Source: CAVSEK01 sp963726975 (GTDB taxonomy: Bacteria > Actinomycetota > Actinomycetes > Mycobacteriales > SCTD01). Taken from it: 64,000 nucleotides of DNA. Shown one piece after another: positions 17,607 to 27,302 of the stretch. A program made the position numbers and the translations under genes. The stretch lies in NCBI GenBank assembly GCA_963726975.1, contig CAVSEK010000009.1:65652-129651 (forward strand), given 5' to 3'. The notes below the pieces were generated by a model. It searched no databases, was not told where the DNA came from, and saw only the letters and a list, made by a program, of their open reading frames with translations. Every line of letters begins with the position of its first letter. The first letter of the stretch is position 1.

Positions 17607-19894
17607 GCCTGCGGGAGCGGCGCGCGGCGGTGCTCGCCGACCCCGCGCTCACGGGCGCCCCCCTGCGCGCGGCCCTCGTCGAGGCGTACGACGCCGAGCT
17701 CGCCGCGCTGCTCGGCGACCCGGGCGGGGGGATCGCGCTCGTGGCGGTCGGCGGGCTCGGCCGTCGCGAGGTGGCCCCCGGCAGCGACCTGGACCTCGTC
17801 CTGGTGCACGCCGGCCGGCCCGACGTGGCCGCCGTCGCCGAGGCGCTCTGGTACCCGCTGTGGGACAGCGGGGTCGGGCTGGACCACGCGGTGCGCACCG
17901 TCGCCGAGGCCGTGGCGGTGGCCCGCGGCGACCTCAAGGCGGCGCTCGGGCTGGTCGACGCGCGCCACGTCGCGGGGGACCGCGCCCTGAGCGCCGAGCT
18001 GGTCACCGCGACGCGCGCCGCGTGGCGGGCCGCGGCGCCGGCCCGGGTGGTCGAGCTGCACGCGGCCGGGCGCGCCCGGGCGGAGCGCGCGGGTGAGGTG
18101 GCCTTCCTGCTCGAGCCGGACCTCAAGGAGGGGCGCGGCGGGCTGCGGGACGTGCACGCCCTGCAGGCGCTCGCGGTCGCGCAGGTCGCGGACGCCCCCG
18201 GGGGCGCGGTCGCCGCGGCGCACGCGCTGCTGCTCGACGTGCGCGGCGAGCTGCACCGGCGGACCTCCCGGGCGGGGCGGCGGCCCGCCGACCGGCTGCT
18301 GCTGCAGGAGCAGGACGGGGTCGCCGCCGCGCTCGGCCTCGACGGGCCGGACGCGCTGACGGCCGCGGTGAGCGGCGCGGCCCGCACGGTGGCGCACGCC
18401 GTCGACGTCACCTTCCGCCGCGCGCTGCCGCGCCGGCCCCGGCGCCGGCTGCTCGGTGCCCGCCGCGCGCCCGTGCGGCGGCCGCTGGGCGACGGCGTCG
18501 TCGAGCAGGACGGGGAGGCGGTGCTGTCGCGCGAGGCGGCGGCGGGGCTGCACGCCGACCCGGTGCTGCCGCTGCGCCTCGCCGCTGCCGCAGCGCGGGC
18601 CGGCCTGCCGGTCGCGCCGGCGACGCTGGAGCGCGTCGCGGCGGCCTGCCCGCCCCTGCCCGAGCCGTGGCCGCGGGCGGCCCTGGACGCGCTCGTCGCG
18701 CTGCTCGCGACCGGGACCGCCGCGGTGCCGGTCCTCGAGGACCTCGACCAGGCGGGGCTGCTCGTCGCGCTGCTGCCCGAGTGGGAGCACGTGCGCAGCC
18801 GGACGCAGCGCAACGCGGTGCACCGCTTCACCGTCGACCGCCACCTCGTCGAGACGGCGGCCGCCGCGGCGGCCCTGACGCGACGGGTGGACCGACCCGA
18901 CCTGCTGCTCCTCGGTGCCCTGCTGCACGACATCGGCAAGGGCCGGCCCGGGGACCACACCGAGGTCGGGGTGCAGCTCGTCGGGCGGATCGGGCCGCGC
19001 CTGGGCCTGCCGCCCGCCGACACCGCGGTGGTCGTGGCGCTCGTGCAGCACCACCTGCTGCTGCCGGACGTCGCGACGCGCCGCGACCTCGCCGACCCGG
19101 CGACCGCGCAGTCGGTCGCCGACGCCGTCGGCAGCCTGCCGGTGCTGCACCTGCTGCACGCCCTCACCGAGGCCGACGCCGCGGCGACCGGTCCGGCGGC
19201 GTGGAGCGCGTGGAAGGCCGGGCTGGTGCACGAGCTGGTCCGGCGCGCCGCGGCCCGCCTGCAGGGGCACCCCGCTCTGCCGCCGGCGCCGCTGGCGGCC
19301 TGGCAGGAGGACGTCGTGGCGGCGGCGGGCGGCGACCCGGTGCTGGCCGCCCGCGAGGACGAGGTGACCGTCGTGGCGCCCGACCGGCCGGGGCTGCTCG
19401 CCCTGTCGGCGGGCGTCCTCGCGCTGCACCGCCTCGACGTGCGCTCGGCGTCGGCCTTCTCGCGCGGCCCGCTGGCGGTGGCGGTGCTGCGCGTCGCCCC
19501 GCGCTACGGCGCGCTGCCGGACTGGGCGGTCGTGCGGGAGGAGCTGCGCCGGGCGCTCGCCGGCGACCTCGACGTGGCGGGCCTGCTCGCCCGTCGCGAG
19601 CAGGCGTACGCCCGCAGCGGTCCGCCCCCCGCGGCACCGGCGGTGACCCTCGTGGACGACGCGTCGGACACCGCGACGGTGGTCGAGGTGCGCGCCGCGG
19701 ACGCCCTCGGGGTGCTGCACCGGATCGCGCGGGCGCTGCAGACGTGCGGGCTGGACGTGCGCACCGCGCACCTGTCCAGCCTGGGCGCCGACGTCGTCGA
19801 CGCCTTCTACGTCGTGGGGCCGGACGGCGGCAAGCTGGCCGACCCGGCGCTGCGCGACCGGGTCCGCGAGCAGGTGCTGGCCGCGCTCGCCTGA
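17603..19894 (+). CDS. glnD: PII nucleotidyltransferase/nucleotide-removing enzyme GlnD
   Basis: A 763-residue sensor enzyme that modifies PII at Tyr51; in Streptomyces it is an adenylyltransferase. The N-terminal nucleotidyltransferase domain has GGLGRREVAPGSDLDL. A GlnE-like middle region includes LEPDLKEGRGGLRDVHAL. The HD domain, which removes the nucleotide, has HRFTVDRHLVE and LLHDIGKGRPGDHTEVG. Two ACT domains, which sense glutamine, occupy the end (VVAPDRPGLLALSAGVLA and VRAADALGVLHRIARAL). It overlaps amt2 by four bases and so belongs to the same operon. Confidence 0.96.
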   Translation: MSLRERRAAVLADPALTGAPLRAALVEAYDAELAALLGDPGGGIALVAVGGLGRREVAPGSDLDLVLVHAGRPDVAAVAEALWYPLWDSGVGLDHAVRTVAEAVAVARGDLKAALGLVDARHVAGDRALSAELVTATRAAWRAAAPARVVELHAAGRARAERAGEVAFLLEPDLKEGRGGLRDVHALQALAVAQVADAPGGAVAAAHALLLDVRGELHRRTSRAGRRPADRLLLQEQDGVAAALGLDGPDALTAAVSGAARTVAHAVDVTFRRALPRRPRRRLLGARRAPVRRPLGDGVVEQDGEAVLSREAAAGLHADPVLPLRLAAAAARAGLPVAPATLERVAAACPPLPEPWPRAALDALVALLATGTAAVPVLEDLDQAGLLVALLPEWEHVRSRTQRNAVHRFTVDRHLVETAAAAAALTRRVDRPDLLLLGALLHDIGKGRPGDHTEVGVQLVGRIGPRLGLPPADTAVVVALVQHHLLLPDVATRRDLADPATAQSVADAVGSLPVLHLLHALTEADAAATGPAAWSAWKAGLVHELVRRAAARLQGHPALPPAPLAAWQEDVVAAAGGDPVLAAREDEVTVVAPDRPGLLALSAGVLALHRLDVRSASAFSRGPLAVAVLRVAPRYGALPDWAVVREELRRALAGDLDVAGLLARREQAYARSGPPPAAPAVTLVDDASDTATVVEVRAADALGVLHRIARALQTCGLDVRTAHLSSLGADVVDAFYVVGPDGGKLADPALRDRVREQVLAALA

Positions 19895-19907
19895 GGCCGG
19901 ACCGCCC

Positions 19908-22583
19908 TCAGGCGGCAGGCACCCGGTCGACCGGACCGCCCGGGGCCCGCGTGCGCGGGACGCGGACCGCCATCCCGAGCGCCGCCTGGTCGGCGGGCTG
20001 CGGCCGCCCGAAGTGGTAGCCCTGGCCGTACTGGCAGCCGATCGAGGCCAGGTGCCCGACCAGCTCGGGGTCCTCGATGCCCTCGGCCACGACCGGCAGC
20101 TCCAGGGCCCGGCAGACGCCGACGACCGACGTGAGCAGCCGCCGCGCGCCCGGCTCGGCGGACAGGACGAAGGCCTTGTCGATCTTGACCCGGTCGACCG
20201 GGAGGCGGGCGAGCGACGCGAGCGAGCTCTCGCCGGTGCCGAAGTCGTCCAGCACGACCCGCACGCCCGACTGCCGCACCTCCTCGAGCACCTCGACGGC
20301 GAGGTCCAGGTCGCGCACCACGGCGCTCTCGGTGATCTCGATGCAGAGCGACGAGGCGGGCAGCCGGTGCCGGGCGAGCGTGTGGGCGACGATGCCGGGG
20401 AGCTCGCCGGTCACCTGCCGGCGGGAGATGTTGACGCTCACCGGCGGCACGTGCAGCGACGACGCGCGCCAGGCGGCCACCTGCGCGCACGCCGTGTCCA
20501 GCACCCACACGTCGACCTCGGCCATGAGCCCGGACTCCTCGGCGATCGGCACGAAGACGTCGGGCGGCACCCGGTCGCCGTCCGGCTCCTGCCAGCGCAG
20601 CAGCGCCTCGAGCCCGACGAGCGTGCCGTTCGGCAGGTCCACGATCGGCTGGTAGTGCAGCGAGAGGTGGCCCTCGTCGAGGGCCCGGCGCAGGCCGCGC
20701 TGCACCTGCATGCGACGCGCGGCCGCCTCGTGCAGGTGGGGCGCGTAGCGGGCGGAGCCGCCGCGCCCGGCGGCCTTGGCGGCGTACATCGCGAGGTCGG
20801 CGTTGCGCAGCAGCTCCTCCGGCGTCGACGCCTGGCCCGCGGTGGCCAGCCCGACGCTCGCCCCGGTCGTCAGCGGCTGGCCGGCGACGACGACGGGGCG
20901 GCGCAGCGCGTCGAGCACCCGGTCGGCGACGGCCTGCCCGTCGTCGTCGTCGGGCAGCACGAGCAGGAACTCGTCCCCGCCGATCCGGGTCACCTCGCCG
21001 GCAGGACCGAGGCAGCGCCGCAGCCGGGCCGCGATGGCGACGAGGAGCGCGTCGCCCTGGGCGTGCCCGTAGGAGTCGTTGACCGCCTTGAAGCCGTCGA
21101 GGTCGACGAGCGCGACGCTGCCGCACGGGGCGGCCGGCGCGAAGAGCCGGTCGAGCAGCTGGCGCGCGTGCACGAGGTTGCCGAGGCCGGTGAGCGCGTC
21201 GTGCAGCGCGGCGTAGCGCACCTGCTGCTCGAGCAGCGTGCGCTCGTGCACGTCGCGGGTGTTGCAGACGATGCCCGCGACGCTCGGGTCGGCCAGGGCG
21301 TTGTGCAGCACGACCTCGCACCAGCGCCAGCCGCCACCGGCGACGTGTACGCGGCACAGCAGGTCGGCGCGCGCCCCGTCGGCGGCGAGGACCCGGGTCA
21401 TCGCGGCGTCGGCGGCCGCCCGGTCGTCGGGGTGCAGCAGGCCGGCGGCCTGCTGGCCGAGCAGCTGGTCCTCGGGCACCCCGGTGACCCGGGGGAGCGC
21501 CGGGCTGGCGTAGCGCAGCCGGCCGTCGGCGGAGTGCAGCGTGATGAAGTCCGAGGACCCGGTGACCAGGGAGCGGAACAGCTCCTCGCGCCGGCGCATC
21601 GCCACGAGGGCCCGGGAGCGGTCGCGGTCGCCGACGAGCAGCCGGGCGAGCAGGCACCCCGTCAGCAGCGCGCAGAGCAGCAGCGTGGTGCCGGAGGGGG
21701 GCGTGCCCCGCAGGGCCGAGACCGCGACGAGGGCCGTGGCGGGCACGACCGGGACGAAGGGCAGCGCCCCCAGCCAGCGCGGCGGCGCGCTCGGCTCCTC
21801 GACCCGTGGCCGGCGCGCCGCCAGCAGCACCAGCGCGAGCCCGGTCTCGGACAGCGCGCCCACCCAGGAGTCGCTGCGGTAGGTGCCGGACGCGGTCTGC
21901 ACCGTGTAGGCGAGGTCGGCGGCGGCGTACGCCCCCAGGCCGCAGGCCATGAGCGACAGCTCGCCGCGGACCTCCGGGGCCACCCGCAGCACGACGCTGG
22001 CGGTCATCGCGATGAGGAAGACGTCGGCGGCGGGGTACGCGAGGGCCGTCAGCGCGGCCGGGCGCGAGAGCCCGGCGCCGACGCCCGCCGGTCCGAGCAG
22101 CGCGGTCCAGACGATCAGCCACAGCGCCACGGCGGCGAGGGCGCCGTCGAGCAGGCTGCGCACCCGCGACCCCACGGCGCCCTCCTCGACCGGGTGCTGG
22201 AGCAGGCCCGCGACGGCCAGCGGCAGGAACGACAGGCTGAAGGCGTCCGCGGGGCTCGGCGGGGCGGGCGCCGAACCGGTGACCAGGTGCAGGACGAGGG
22301 CGGTGACGCCGCCGAGGCTGCCGCACAGCAGCGAGCCGGCGACCAGCTGCCGGGCGCGGCGCAGCGCGGGGCGGCCCCGGGCGGCCCTCGCGAGCAGCTC
22401 GCGGGCCGCCGCGACCGCCGTGACGATCAGGACGACGTAGGACAGCGGCTGGCCGACCGCGGGCGGCAGCGGCTGCAGGGTGAGCAGCAGGGCGTACGCC
22501 CCGAGCGCGACCAGCGCCCAGCCGCCTGCCCTGCCCCGGTCTCCCACACCCTGCCGTTCGGCAGGTGCGGCGCCGTCCTGCAC
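19908..22583 (-). CDS. Membrane-anchored PAS-GGDEF-EAL cyclic-di-GMP enzyme
   Basis: An 891-residue protein. About 8-10 hydrophobic segments fill residues 20-320, then a PAS domain (about 335-450), a GGDEF domain with intact IGGDEF, and an EAL domain with intact GLEALLRW. EAL catalytic residues appear present: NISRRQV, EITESA, LDDFGTG, VKIDKAF and VVAEGIE. Both synthesis and breakdown of c-di-GMP are therefore possible. The GGDEF allosteric RxxD site is not evident. It converges on glnD with a 13-base gap and diverges from ffh. Start GTG 22583 is a best guess; the signal sensed is unknown. Confidence 0.9.
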   Translation of the reverse strand: MQDGAAPAERQGVGDRGRAGGWALVALGAYALLLTLQPLPPAVGQPLSYVVLIVTAVAAARELLARAARGRPALRRARQLVAGSLLCGSLGGVTALVLHLVTGSAPAPPSPADAFSLSFLPLAVAGLLQHPVEEGAVGSRVRSLLDGALAAVALWLIVWTALLGPAGVGAGLSRPAALTALAYPAADVFLIAMTASVVLRVAPEVRGELSLMACGLGAYAAADLAYTVQTASGTYRSDSWVGALSETGLALVLLAARRPRVEEPSAPPRWLGALPFVPVVPATALVAVSALRGTPPSGTTLLLCALLTGCLLARLLVGDRDRSRALVAMRRREELFRSLVTGSSDFITLHSADGRLRYASPALPRVTGVPEDQLLGQQAAGLLHPDDRAAADAAMTRVLAADGARADLLCRVHVAGGGWRWCEVVLHNALADPSVAGIVCNTRDVHERTLLEQQVRYAALHDALTGLGNLVHARQLLDRLFAPAAPCGSVALVDLDGFKAVNDSYGHAQGDALLVAIAARLRRCLGPAGEVTRIGGDEFLLVLPDDDDGQAVADRVLDALRRPVVVAGQPLTTGASVGLATAGQASTPEELLRNADLAMYAAKAAGRGGSARYAPHLHEAAARRMQVQRGLRRALDEGHLSLHYQPIVDLPNGTLVGLEALLRWQEPDGDRVPPDVFVPIAEESGLMAEVDVWVLDTACAQVAAWRASSLHVPPVSVNISRRQVTGELPGIVAHTLARHRLPASSLCIEITESAVVRDLDLAVEVLEEVRQSGVRVVLDDFGTGESSLASLARLPVDRVKIDKAFVLSAEPGARRLLTSVVGVCRALELPVVAEGIEDPELVGHLASIGCQYGQGYHFGRPQPADQAALGMAVRVPRTRAPGGPVDRVPAA

Positions 22584-22663
22584 CTGGACCCCCCCATCGG
22601 GTGACCAGACCGGCCACGGGCGCCCGCGGAGCGGACGGCCCGAGCACGAGAGCCGTTCCCGAC

Positions 22664-22669
22664 TAGGCT
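22664..22669 (+). promoter_or_regulatory. -10 box for ffh
   Basis: TAGGCT lies 6 bases before GTG 22676; leaderless start predicted. Confidence 0.55.
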
Positions 22670-22675
22670 GGCCGC

Positions 22676-24217
22676 GTGTTCGACACCCTGTCCGACCGGC
22701 TCGACAAGGTCTTCACCTCGCTGCGCGGCAAGGGCCGCCTGTCCGAGGCCGACATCGACGCGACGGCCCGCGAGATCCGCATCGCGCTGCTCGAGGCCGA
22801 CGTCGCGCTGCCGGTGGTCAAGGCGTTCATCGCCGCGGTCAAGGAGCGGGCCCGGGGCGCGGAGGTCAGCCAGGCGCTCAACCCGGCCCAGCAGGTCGTC
22901 AAGATCGTCAACGAGGAGCTCGTCGGGATCCTCGGCGGCGAGACCCGCCACCTGCGGCACGCCAAGACCGCGCCGACCGTGGTCATGCTCGCCGGCCTGC
23001 AGGGCGCCGGGAAGACGACGCTGGCCGGCAAGCTCGCCCGCCACCTCAAGGCGCAGGGCCACGCGCCGCTGCTCGTCGCCTGCGACCTGCAGCGCCCCAA
23101 CGCGGTGCAGCAGCTGCAGGTCGTCGGGGGCCAGGCCGGCGTCGACGTCTTCGCGCCGTACGAGGGCAGCGGCGTCGGGGACCCGGTCGACGCGGCCCGC
23201 GCGCGGCGTCGAGCACGCCCGGCGGATGCACCACGACGTGGTCGTCGTCGACACCGCCGGTCGCCTCGGCATCGACGCCGAGCTCATGCGGCAGGCCGCG
23301 GACATCCGTGACGCCGTGCAGCCCGACGAGGTGCTGTTCGTCGTCGACGCGATGATCGGCCAGGACGCCGTGGTCACGGCCCAGGCCTTCCAGGAGGGCG
23401 TCGGCTTCACCGGCGTCGTGCTCACCAAGCTCGACGGCGACGCCCGTGGTGGGGCCGCGCTGTCGGTGCGGCACCTGACCGGTCAGCCGATCCTGTTCGC
23501 CAGCACCGGCGAGAAGCTCGCCGACTTCGACGTCTTCCACCCCGAGCGGATGGCCTCGCGCATCCTCGGCATGGGCGACGTCCTGTCGCTCATCGAGACC
23601 GCCGAGCGGCACTTCGACCAGGCGCTGCCGAGAAGACGGCGGGCAAGCTGCAGTCCGGCGAGGACTTCGACCTCGAGGACTTCCTCGAGCAGATGCTCCA
23701 GGTCCGCAAGATGGGCCCGATCGCCAACCTGCTCGGCATGCTGCCGGGCATGGGCCAGATGAAGGACGCCCTCGCCCAGGTCGACGACAGCGACATCGAC
23801 CGGATCGCCGCGATCATCCAGTCGATGACGCCGCAGGAGCGCCGGACGCCCAAGATCCTCAACGGCTCCCGGCGCCTGCGCATCGCCAAGGGCTCCGGCT
23901 CGACGGTGCCCGAGGTCAACAACCTCGTCGACCGGTTCTACGAGGCCCAGAAGATGATGAAGCAGATGGCCGGCATGGGTCTGCCGGGCATGGGCCGGGC
24001 CGCGAAGCGCGCCGGCAAGAAGGGCGGCAAGGCCAAGAAGGGCCCGGGCCGCGTGGGTGGCCCCAGGCCGACCGCGGCGCCCGCGGCGGGTGCGGCGCCC
24101 CGCGCCCCGGGCCTGCCGCCGGGCTTCCCGCAGCTGCCGCCGGGCGCGCCCGGCCCCCTGGGCCTGCCGCGCGGCGGCAGCGGCCCCGACCCGCTCGGCC
24201 TGCGCCGTCCGCGCTAG
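22676..24217 (+). CDS. ffh: Signal recognition particle protein Ffh, two frameshifts
   Basis: About 514 residues when joined. The N domain and G1 loop GLQGAGKTT are in the first frame (to about 23213). The second frame holds DTAGRLGIDAELM, TKLDGDARGG and the NG/M linker (to about 23628). The third holds the Met-rich M domain (MLGMLPGMGQM, KMMKQMAGMGLPGMG) and a long Gly/Pro/Ala tail. An extra C near 23213 and a lost G near 23628 break it. Ffh is essential, so these are almost certainly sequence errors. It binds 4.5S RNA and signal sequences and pairs with FtsY. Confidence 0.94.
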
Positions 24218-24236
24218 TCCCGCCCGCGCCGCGGCG

Positions 24237-25715
24237 CTGGGAGCGGGGGCCTGCCTGCTGCTCGCCCTCCCGCTCGTCGTCCCCCACCGGTCGGGCACCG
24301 ACCTGTCGGCCGCGGTCGCGCACGCCGACTTCGCCCGCTCGGCGGCGCTCACCCCGGTGGACCTGCGGTGGTACGGCGGGGTCGTGCAGTTCGGCTACTC
24401 GCTGTGGGCGCAGCACGTCATGGCCGTCCTCGGCACCCGCACCGCCGGCGTGCTCGCCTCGGTCGTCGCCGCCGCCGCCTTCGCCGTCCTGCTGCTGCGG
24501 CACGGCGCGCGACGCCCGCTGCTGGGCGCCGTCGCCGGTGGGGCGGCGGTCGCGCTGAACCTGGCGAGCGGCCGCATCACGTACGCCCTCGGCCTCGCGG
24601 TCGGGCTGCTGGCGCTCGTCGCGCTGCCCCGCCGGGGGCCCGCCGCGGCCCTGGCGCTGCTCGCCGCCGTGGGCAGCCCGGTCGCCGGCCTGTTCGTGGG
24701 CCTGGCCGGCACGGCGCTGCTGCTCACGGGCCGCCGCCGCGACGGGTCCGCGCTCGCGCTGCCGACCGCGGTCGGCCTCGCCGTCGTCGGCGGCGTCTTC
24801 GGCCAGGGCGGCGCCAACGCCATGAGCTGGGGCGACGCGTGGACCGCCTGCGTGCTCACGGCCGGGGCGGGGCTGGCCGTCCCGTCGCGCGCGGTGCGGG
24901 TGGGCGCGGCCCTGCTCGTCGCCGGGCTGCTGCTGGCCTGGGCGGTCCCCGGCCCGGTCGGGCTCAACGCCCTGCGCCTGCCGGTGATGTTCGCCGTCCC
25001 GCTCGTGCTCGCCTGCGCCCCCTGGCGACCCGCGCTCGTGGCGCTGGCCGCCGTCGCGCTCGTGCTCGTCAAGGCACCGGTGCAGCGCTACGACGTCCGC
25101 AACGCCGACCTCGCCGTCAACACCCCCGGCTACTTCGCGCCGCTGGTCGCCGAGCTCGAGCGGCGCGCGCCGACCGGCCGCGTCGAGGCCGTCCCGACCG
25201 TCGACTACTGGGAGGCCGTCCACGTCGCCGAGGCGGTGCCGCTGGCGCGCGGCTGGCTGCGCCAGCAGGACACCCTGCGCAACGCGCTGTTCTTCGACGG
25301 CACGCTGACCGCCGAGACCTACGGGGCCTGGCTGCGCGACACCGGGACGCAGTACGTCGCCCTGCCCGACGGCCCGCTGGCGTTCGTCGGCCGGGCCGAG
25401 GGCGCGCTCGTCGCCGGTGGGCTGCCGTACCTGCAGGAGGTCTGGCGCGACCCGCACTGGCGCCTCTACGCCGTCGACGGCCGCCCCGCGCTCACCGACG
25501 GCGCCACGGTGCTGCGCAGCACGGCCACCGAGGTGGTGCTGCGGGTCGACCGGCCGGGCGACGTGCTCGTGCGGGTGCGGCCGAGCCGCTGGCTCACCCT
25601 GCGGGGACCGGGCTGCCTCGCCCCGGCCGGCCGGTGGGTGCGCCTGCGCGCCGACGCGCCGGGCGACTACGTCGTGGGCAGCCGGCTGCAGCTGCGGGCG
25701 ACCGCCCGCTGCTGA
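24237..25715 (+). CDS. Polytopic membrane protein, GT-C-like
   Basis: About 490 residues with 9-10 hydrophobic helices (to about base 25090), then a soluble C-terminal domain containing TVDYWEAVHVAE, RGWLRQQDTLRNALFFDG and YVALPDG. The layout resembles integral-membrane glycosyltransferase-like (GT-C/ArnT) proteins of actinobacteria, but no catalytic motif is certain. There is no ATG/GTG/TTG between the ffh stop and the first helix; CTG 24237 is a placeholder, and a missed indel or a start inside ffh (ATG 24057) are alternatives. Confidence 0.6.
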   Translation: MGAGACLLLALPLVVPHRSGTDLSAAVAHADFARSAALTPVDLRWYGGVVQFGYSLWAQHVMAVLGTRTAGVLASVVAAAAFAVLLLRHGARRPLLGAVAGGAAVALNLASGRITYALGLAVGLLALVALPRRGPAAALALLAAVGSPVAGLFVGLAGTALLLTGRRRDGSALALPTAVGLAVVGGVFGQGGANAMSWGDAWTACVLTAGAGLAVPSRAVRVGAALLVAGLLLAWAVPGPVGLNALRLPVMFAVPLVLACAPWRPALVALAAVALVLVKAPVQRYDVRNADLAVNTPGYFAPLVAELERRAPTGRVEAVPTVDYWEAVHVAEAVPLARGWLRQQDTLRNALFFDGTLTAETYGAWLRDTGTQYVALPDGPLAFVGRAEGALVAGGLPYLQEVWRDPHWRLYAVDGRPALTDGATVLRSTATEVVLRVDRPGDVLVRVRPSRWLTLRGPGCLAPAGRWVRLRADAPGDYVVGSRLQLRATARC

Positions 25716-25921
25716 GCCTCGCCCGTGGCCGCGCTGCGGCGGGCGCGCGAGGGGCGGCCCGGGCTCGCGCGGCGCCGCCGCCGTCTGGCACACTGGTCGG
25801 CGAACCGACACCGGTCGCGGCCCTCTACCCGCGCCCGGCGTGTCCGCACGGCCCGGCCGACCGCGTCCCCACTCGCGGGGCGGCCGCGCACCCCTTCCGT
25901 ACGACTGGAGCAGCAGGCCCC

Positions 25922-26398
25922 GTGGCAACCAAGATCAAGCTCATGCGTCTCGGCAAGATGCGCGCGCCGTACTACCGCATCGTCGTCGCCGACGCCCGCA
26001 CCAAGCGCGACGGCCGCGTCATCGAGACGATCGGCAAGTACCACCCCAAGGAGAACCCCTCCTTCATCGAGGTCGACGCCGACCGCGCCGCCTACTGGCT
26101 CGGCGTCGGGGCGCAGGCCACCGACCCGGTGCAGCGCATCCTCAAGGTGACCGGCGACTGGCAGAAGTTCGCCGGCGAGCCGGCTCCCGCGCCGATGCTG
26201 GTCGCGCCGCCCAAGGCCGACCGCAAGGCCGCGTTCGAGGCGGCGGCCCGCGAGGGCCTGGACGGGGCCACCGGCGGCGACGCCACCACGCCGAAGAAGA
26301 AGACCGCCAAGAACGACGCGCAGCAGCCGGCCGACGTCCCCGCCGACGCCGGCGCCACGGCTGCGGCCGCGCCGGCCGACGCCCCCGCGGCCCAGTAG
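25922..26398 (+). CDS. rpsP: 30S ribosomal protein S16
   Basis: A 158-residue S16. The conserved domain ATKIKLMRLGKMRAPYYRIVVAD runs to about residue 85. It is followed by an unusually long Lys- then Ala/Pro-rich tail (about 70 residues), common in actinobacteria and probably disordered. GTG 25922 gives the correct N-terminus. It begins the rpsP-khpA-rimM-trmD-rplS ribosome-assembly operon. The 206-base gap upstream holds a TCTGGCACACTGG segment with a possible -10 (CACACT) and no gene. Confidence 0.95.
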   Translation: MATKIKLMRLGKMRAPYYRIVVADARTKRDGRVIETIGKYHPKENPSFIEVDADRAAYWLGVGAQATDPVQRILKVTGDWQKFAGEPAPAPMLVAPPKADRKAAFEAAAREGLDGATGGDATTPKKKTAKNDAQQPADVPADAGATAAAAPADAPAAQ

Positions 26399-26637
26399 TG
26401 CTCGAGGCCGCGGTCGAGCACCTGGTGCGCGGCATCGTCGACAACCCCGACGAGGTGAGCGTCGACCTGGTCACCGGCCGGCGCGGGCGCACCCTCGAGG
26501 TCCGGGTCCACCCCGACGACCTCGGCAAGGTGATCGGCCGAGCCGGGCGCACGGCCAAGGCGCTGCGGACCGTCACCACGGCCCTCGGCGGCCGCGGCGT
26601 GCGGGTCGACGTCGTCGACACCGACGAGGTCCGCTAG
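26398..26637 (+). CDS. khpA: KH-domain RNA-binding protein KhpA
   Basis: A 79-residue single KH domain of the KhpA family, between rpsP and rimM as in most Gram-positive bacteria. The RNA-binding GxxG loop is IGRAGRTAKAL. KhpA usually pairs with the Jag/KhpB protein to bind RNAs affecting cell division. GTG 26398 shares a base with the rpsP stop. Confidence 0.92.
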   Translation: MLEAAVEHLVRGIVDNPDEVSVDLVTGRRGRTLEVRVHPDDLGKVIGRAGRTAKALRTVTTALGGRGVRVDVVDTDEVR

Positions 26638-26640
26638 CCG

Positions 26641-27298
26641 GTGCCCGGACCCGGCCGCCGTCCCCGCGTCGCCGGCTCCCGCACCCGCCCGGCGGCACCT
26701 CCGGGCCAGCCGGCCCCCCCGGGACAGCCGGCACCGCCCCGGCCCGCCCCGCCCGTCGGGGAGGGGCCGGGGCTGCTCGTCGTGGGCCGGGTCGGCCGGC
26801 CGCAGGGCGTCGCGCGGCGAGCTGACCGTCGAGATCCGCACCGACGACCCGGACGACCGGTTCGCCGACGGGGCCGTGCTGCTCACCGACCCGCCCGAGC
26901 GCGGCCCGCTCACCGTCGCCTCCAGCCGCGACCACAGCGGGCGGCTCGTCGTCGTCTTCGAGGGCGTCGCCGACCGCGACGCCGCCGAGCTGCTCCGCGA
27001 CACGTTGCTGCTCGTCGACGCGGCGACGCTGCCGCCGCTCGAGGACCCGGACGAGTTCCACGACCACCAGCTCGTCGGGCTGCGCGTGCAGCGCGTCGAC
27101 GGCAGCGGGGTCGGCACCGTCGCCGAGGTGCTGCACCTCCCGCACGGCGACGTGCTGGCCGTGCGGCGCGAGGACGCGCCGGAGGCCCTCGTGCCCTTCG
27201 TGCGCGCGATCGTGCCGGAGGTCGACCTGGCCGGCGGCCGGCTGGTCGTCGACCCGCCGCCCGGGCTGCTCGACGACGTCCCGGACGAGGACGGCTAG
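26641..27298 (+). CDS. rimM: Ribosome maturation factor RimM, frameshifted
   Basis: RimM assists 30S head assembly around S19. The joined protein has a Pro-rich N-terminal extension (about 40 residues), then VVGRVGRPQGV, which after an extra G near 26812 continues as RGELTVEIRTDDPDDRF in the second frame. The C-terminal PRC-barrel includes LVGLRVQRVDGSGVGTVAEVLH. GTG 26641 follows khpA by three bases; a later GTG near 26781, just before GRVGRPQG, would remove the extension. The stop sits four bases before trmD. Confidence 0.9.
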
Positions 27299-27302
27299 GC
27301 GC

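Noticed and set aside
19895..19907. Terminator between glnD and the GGDEF-EAL gene
   Set aside because: The 13-base gap is too short and no clear stem is visible within it.
25716..25921. A gene in the gap before rpsP
   Set aside because: No frame has a plausible start, ribosome site or conserved-looking sequence; only a possible promoter is visible.
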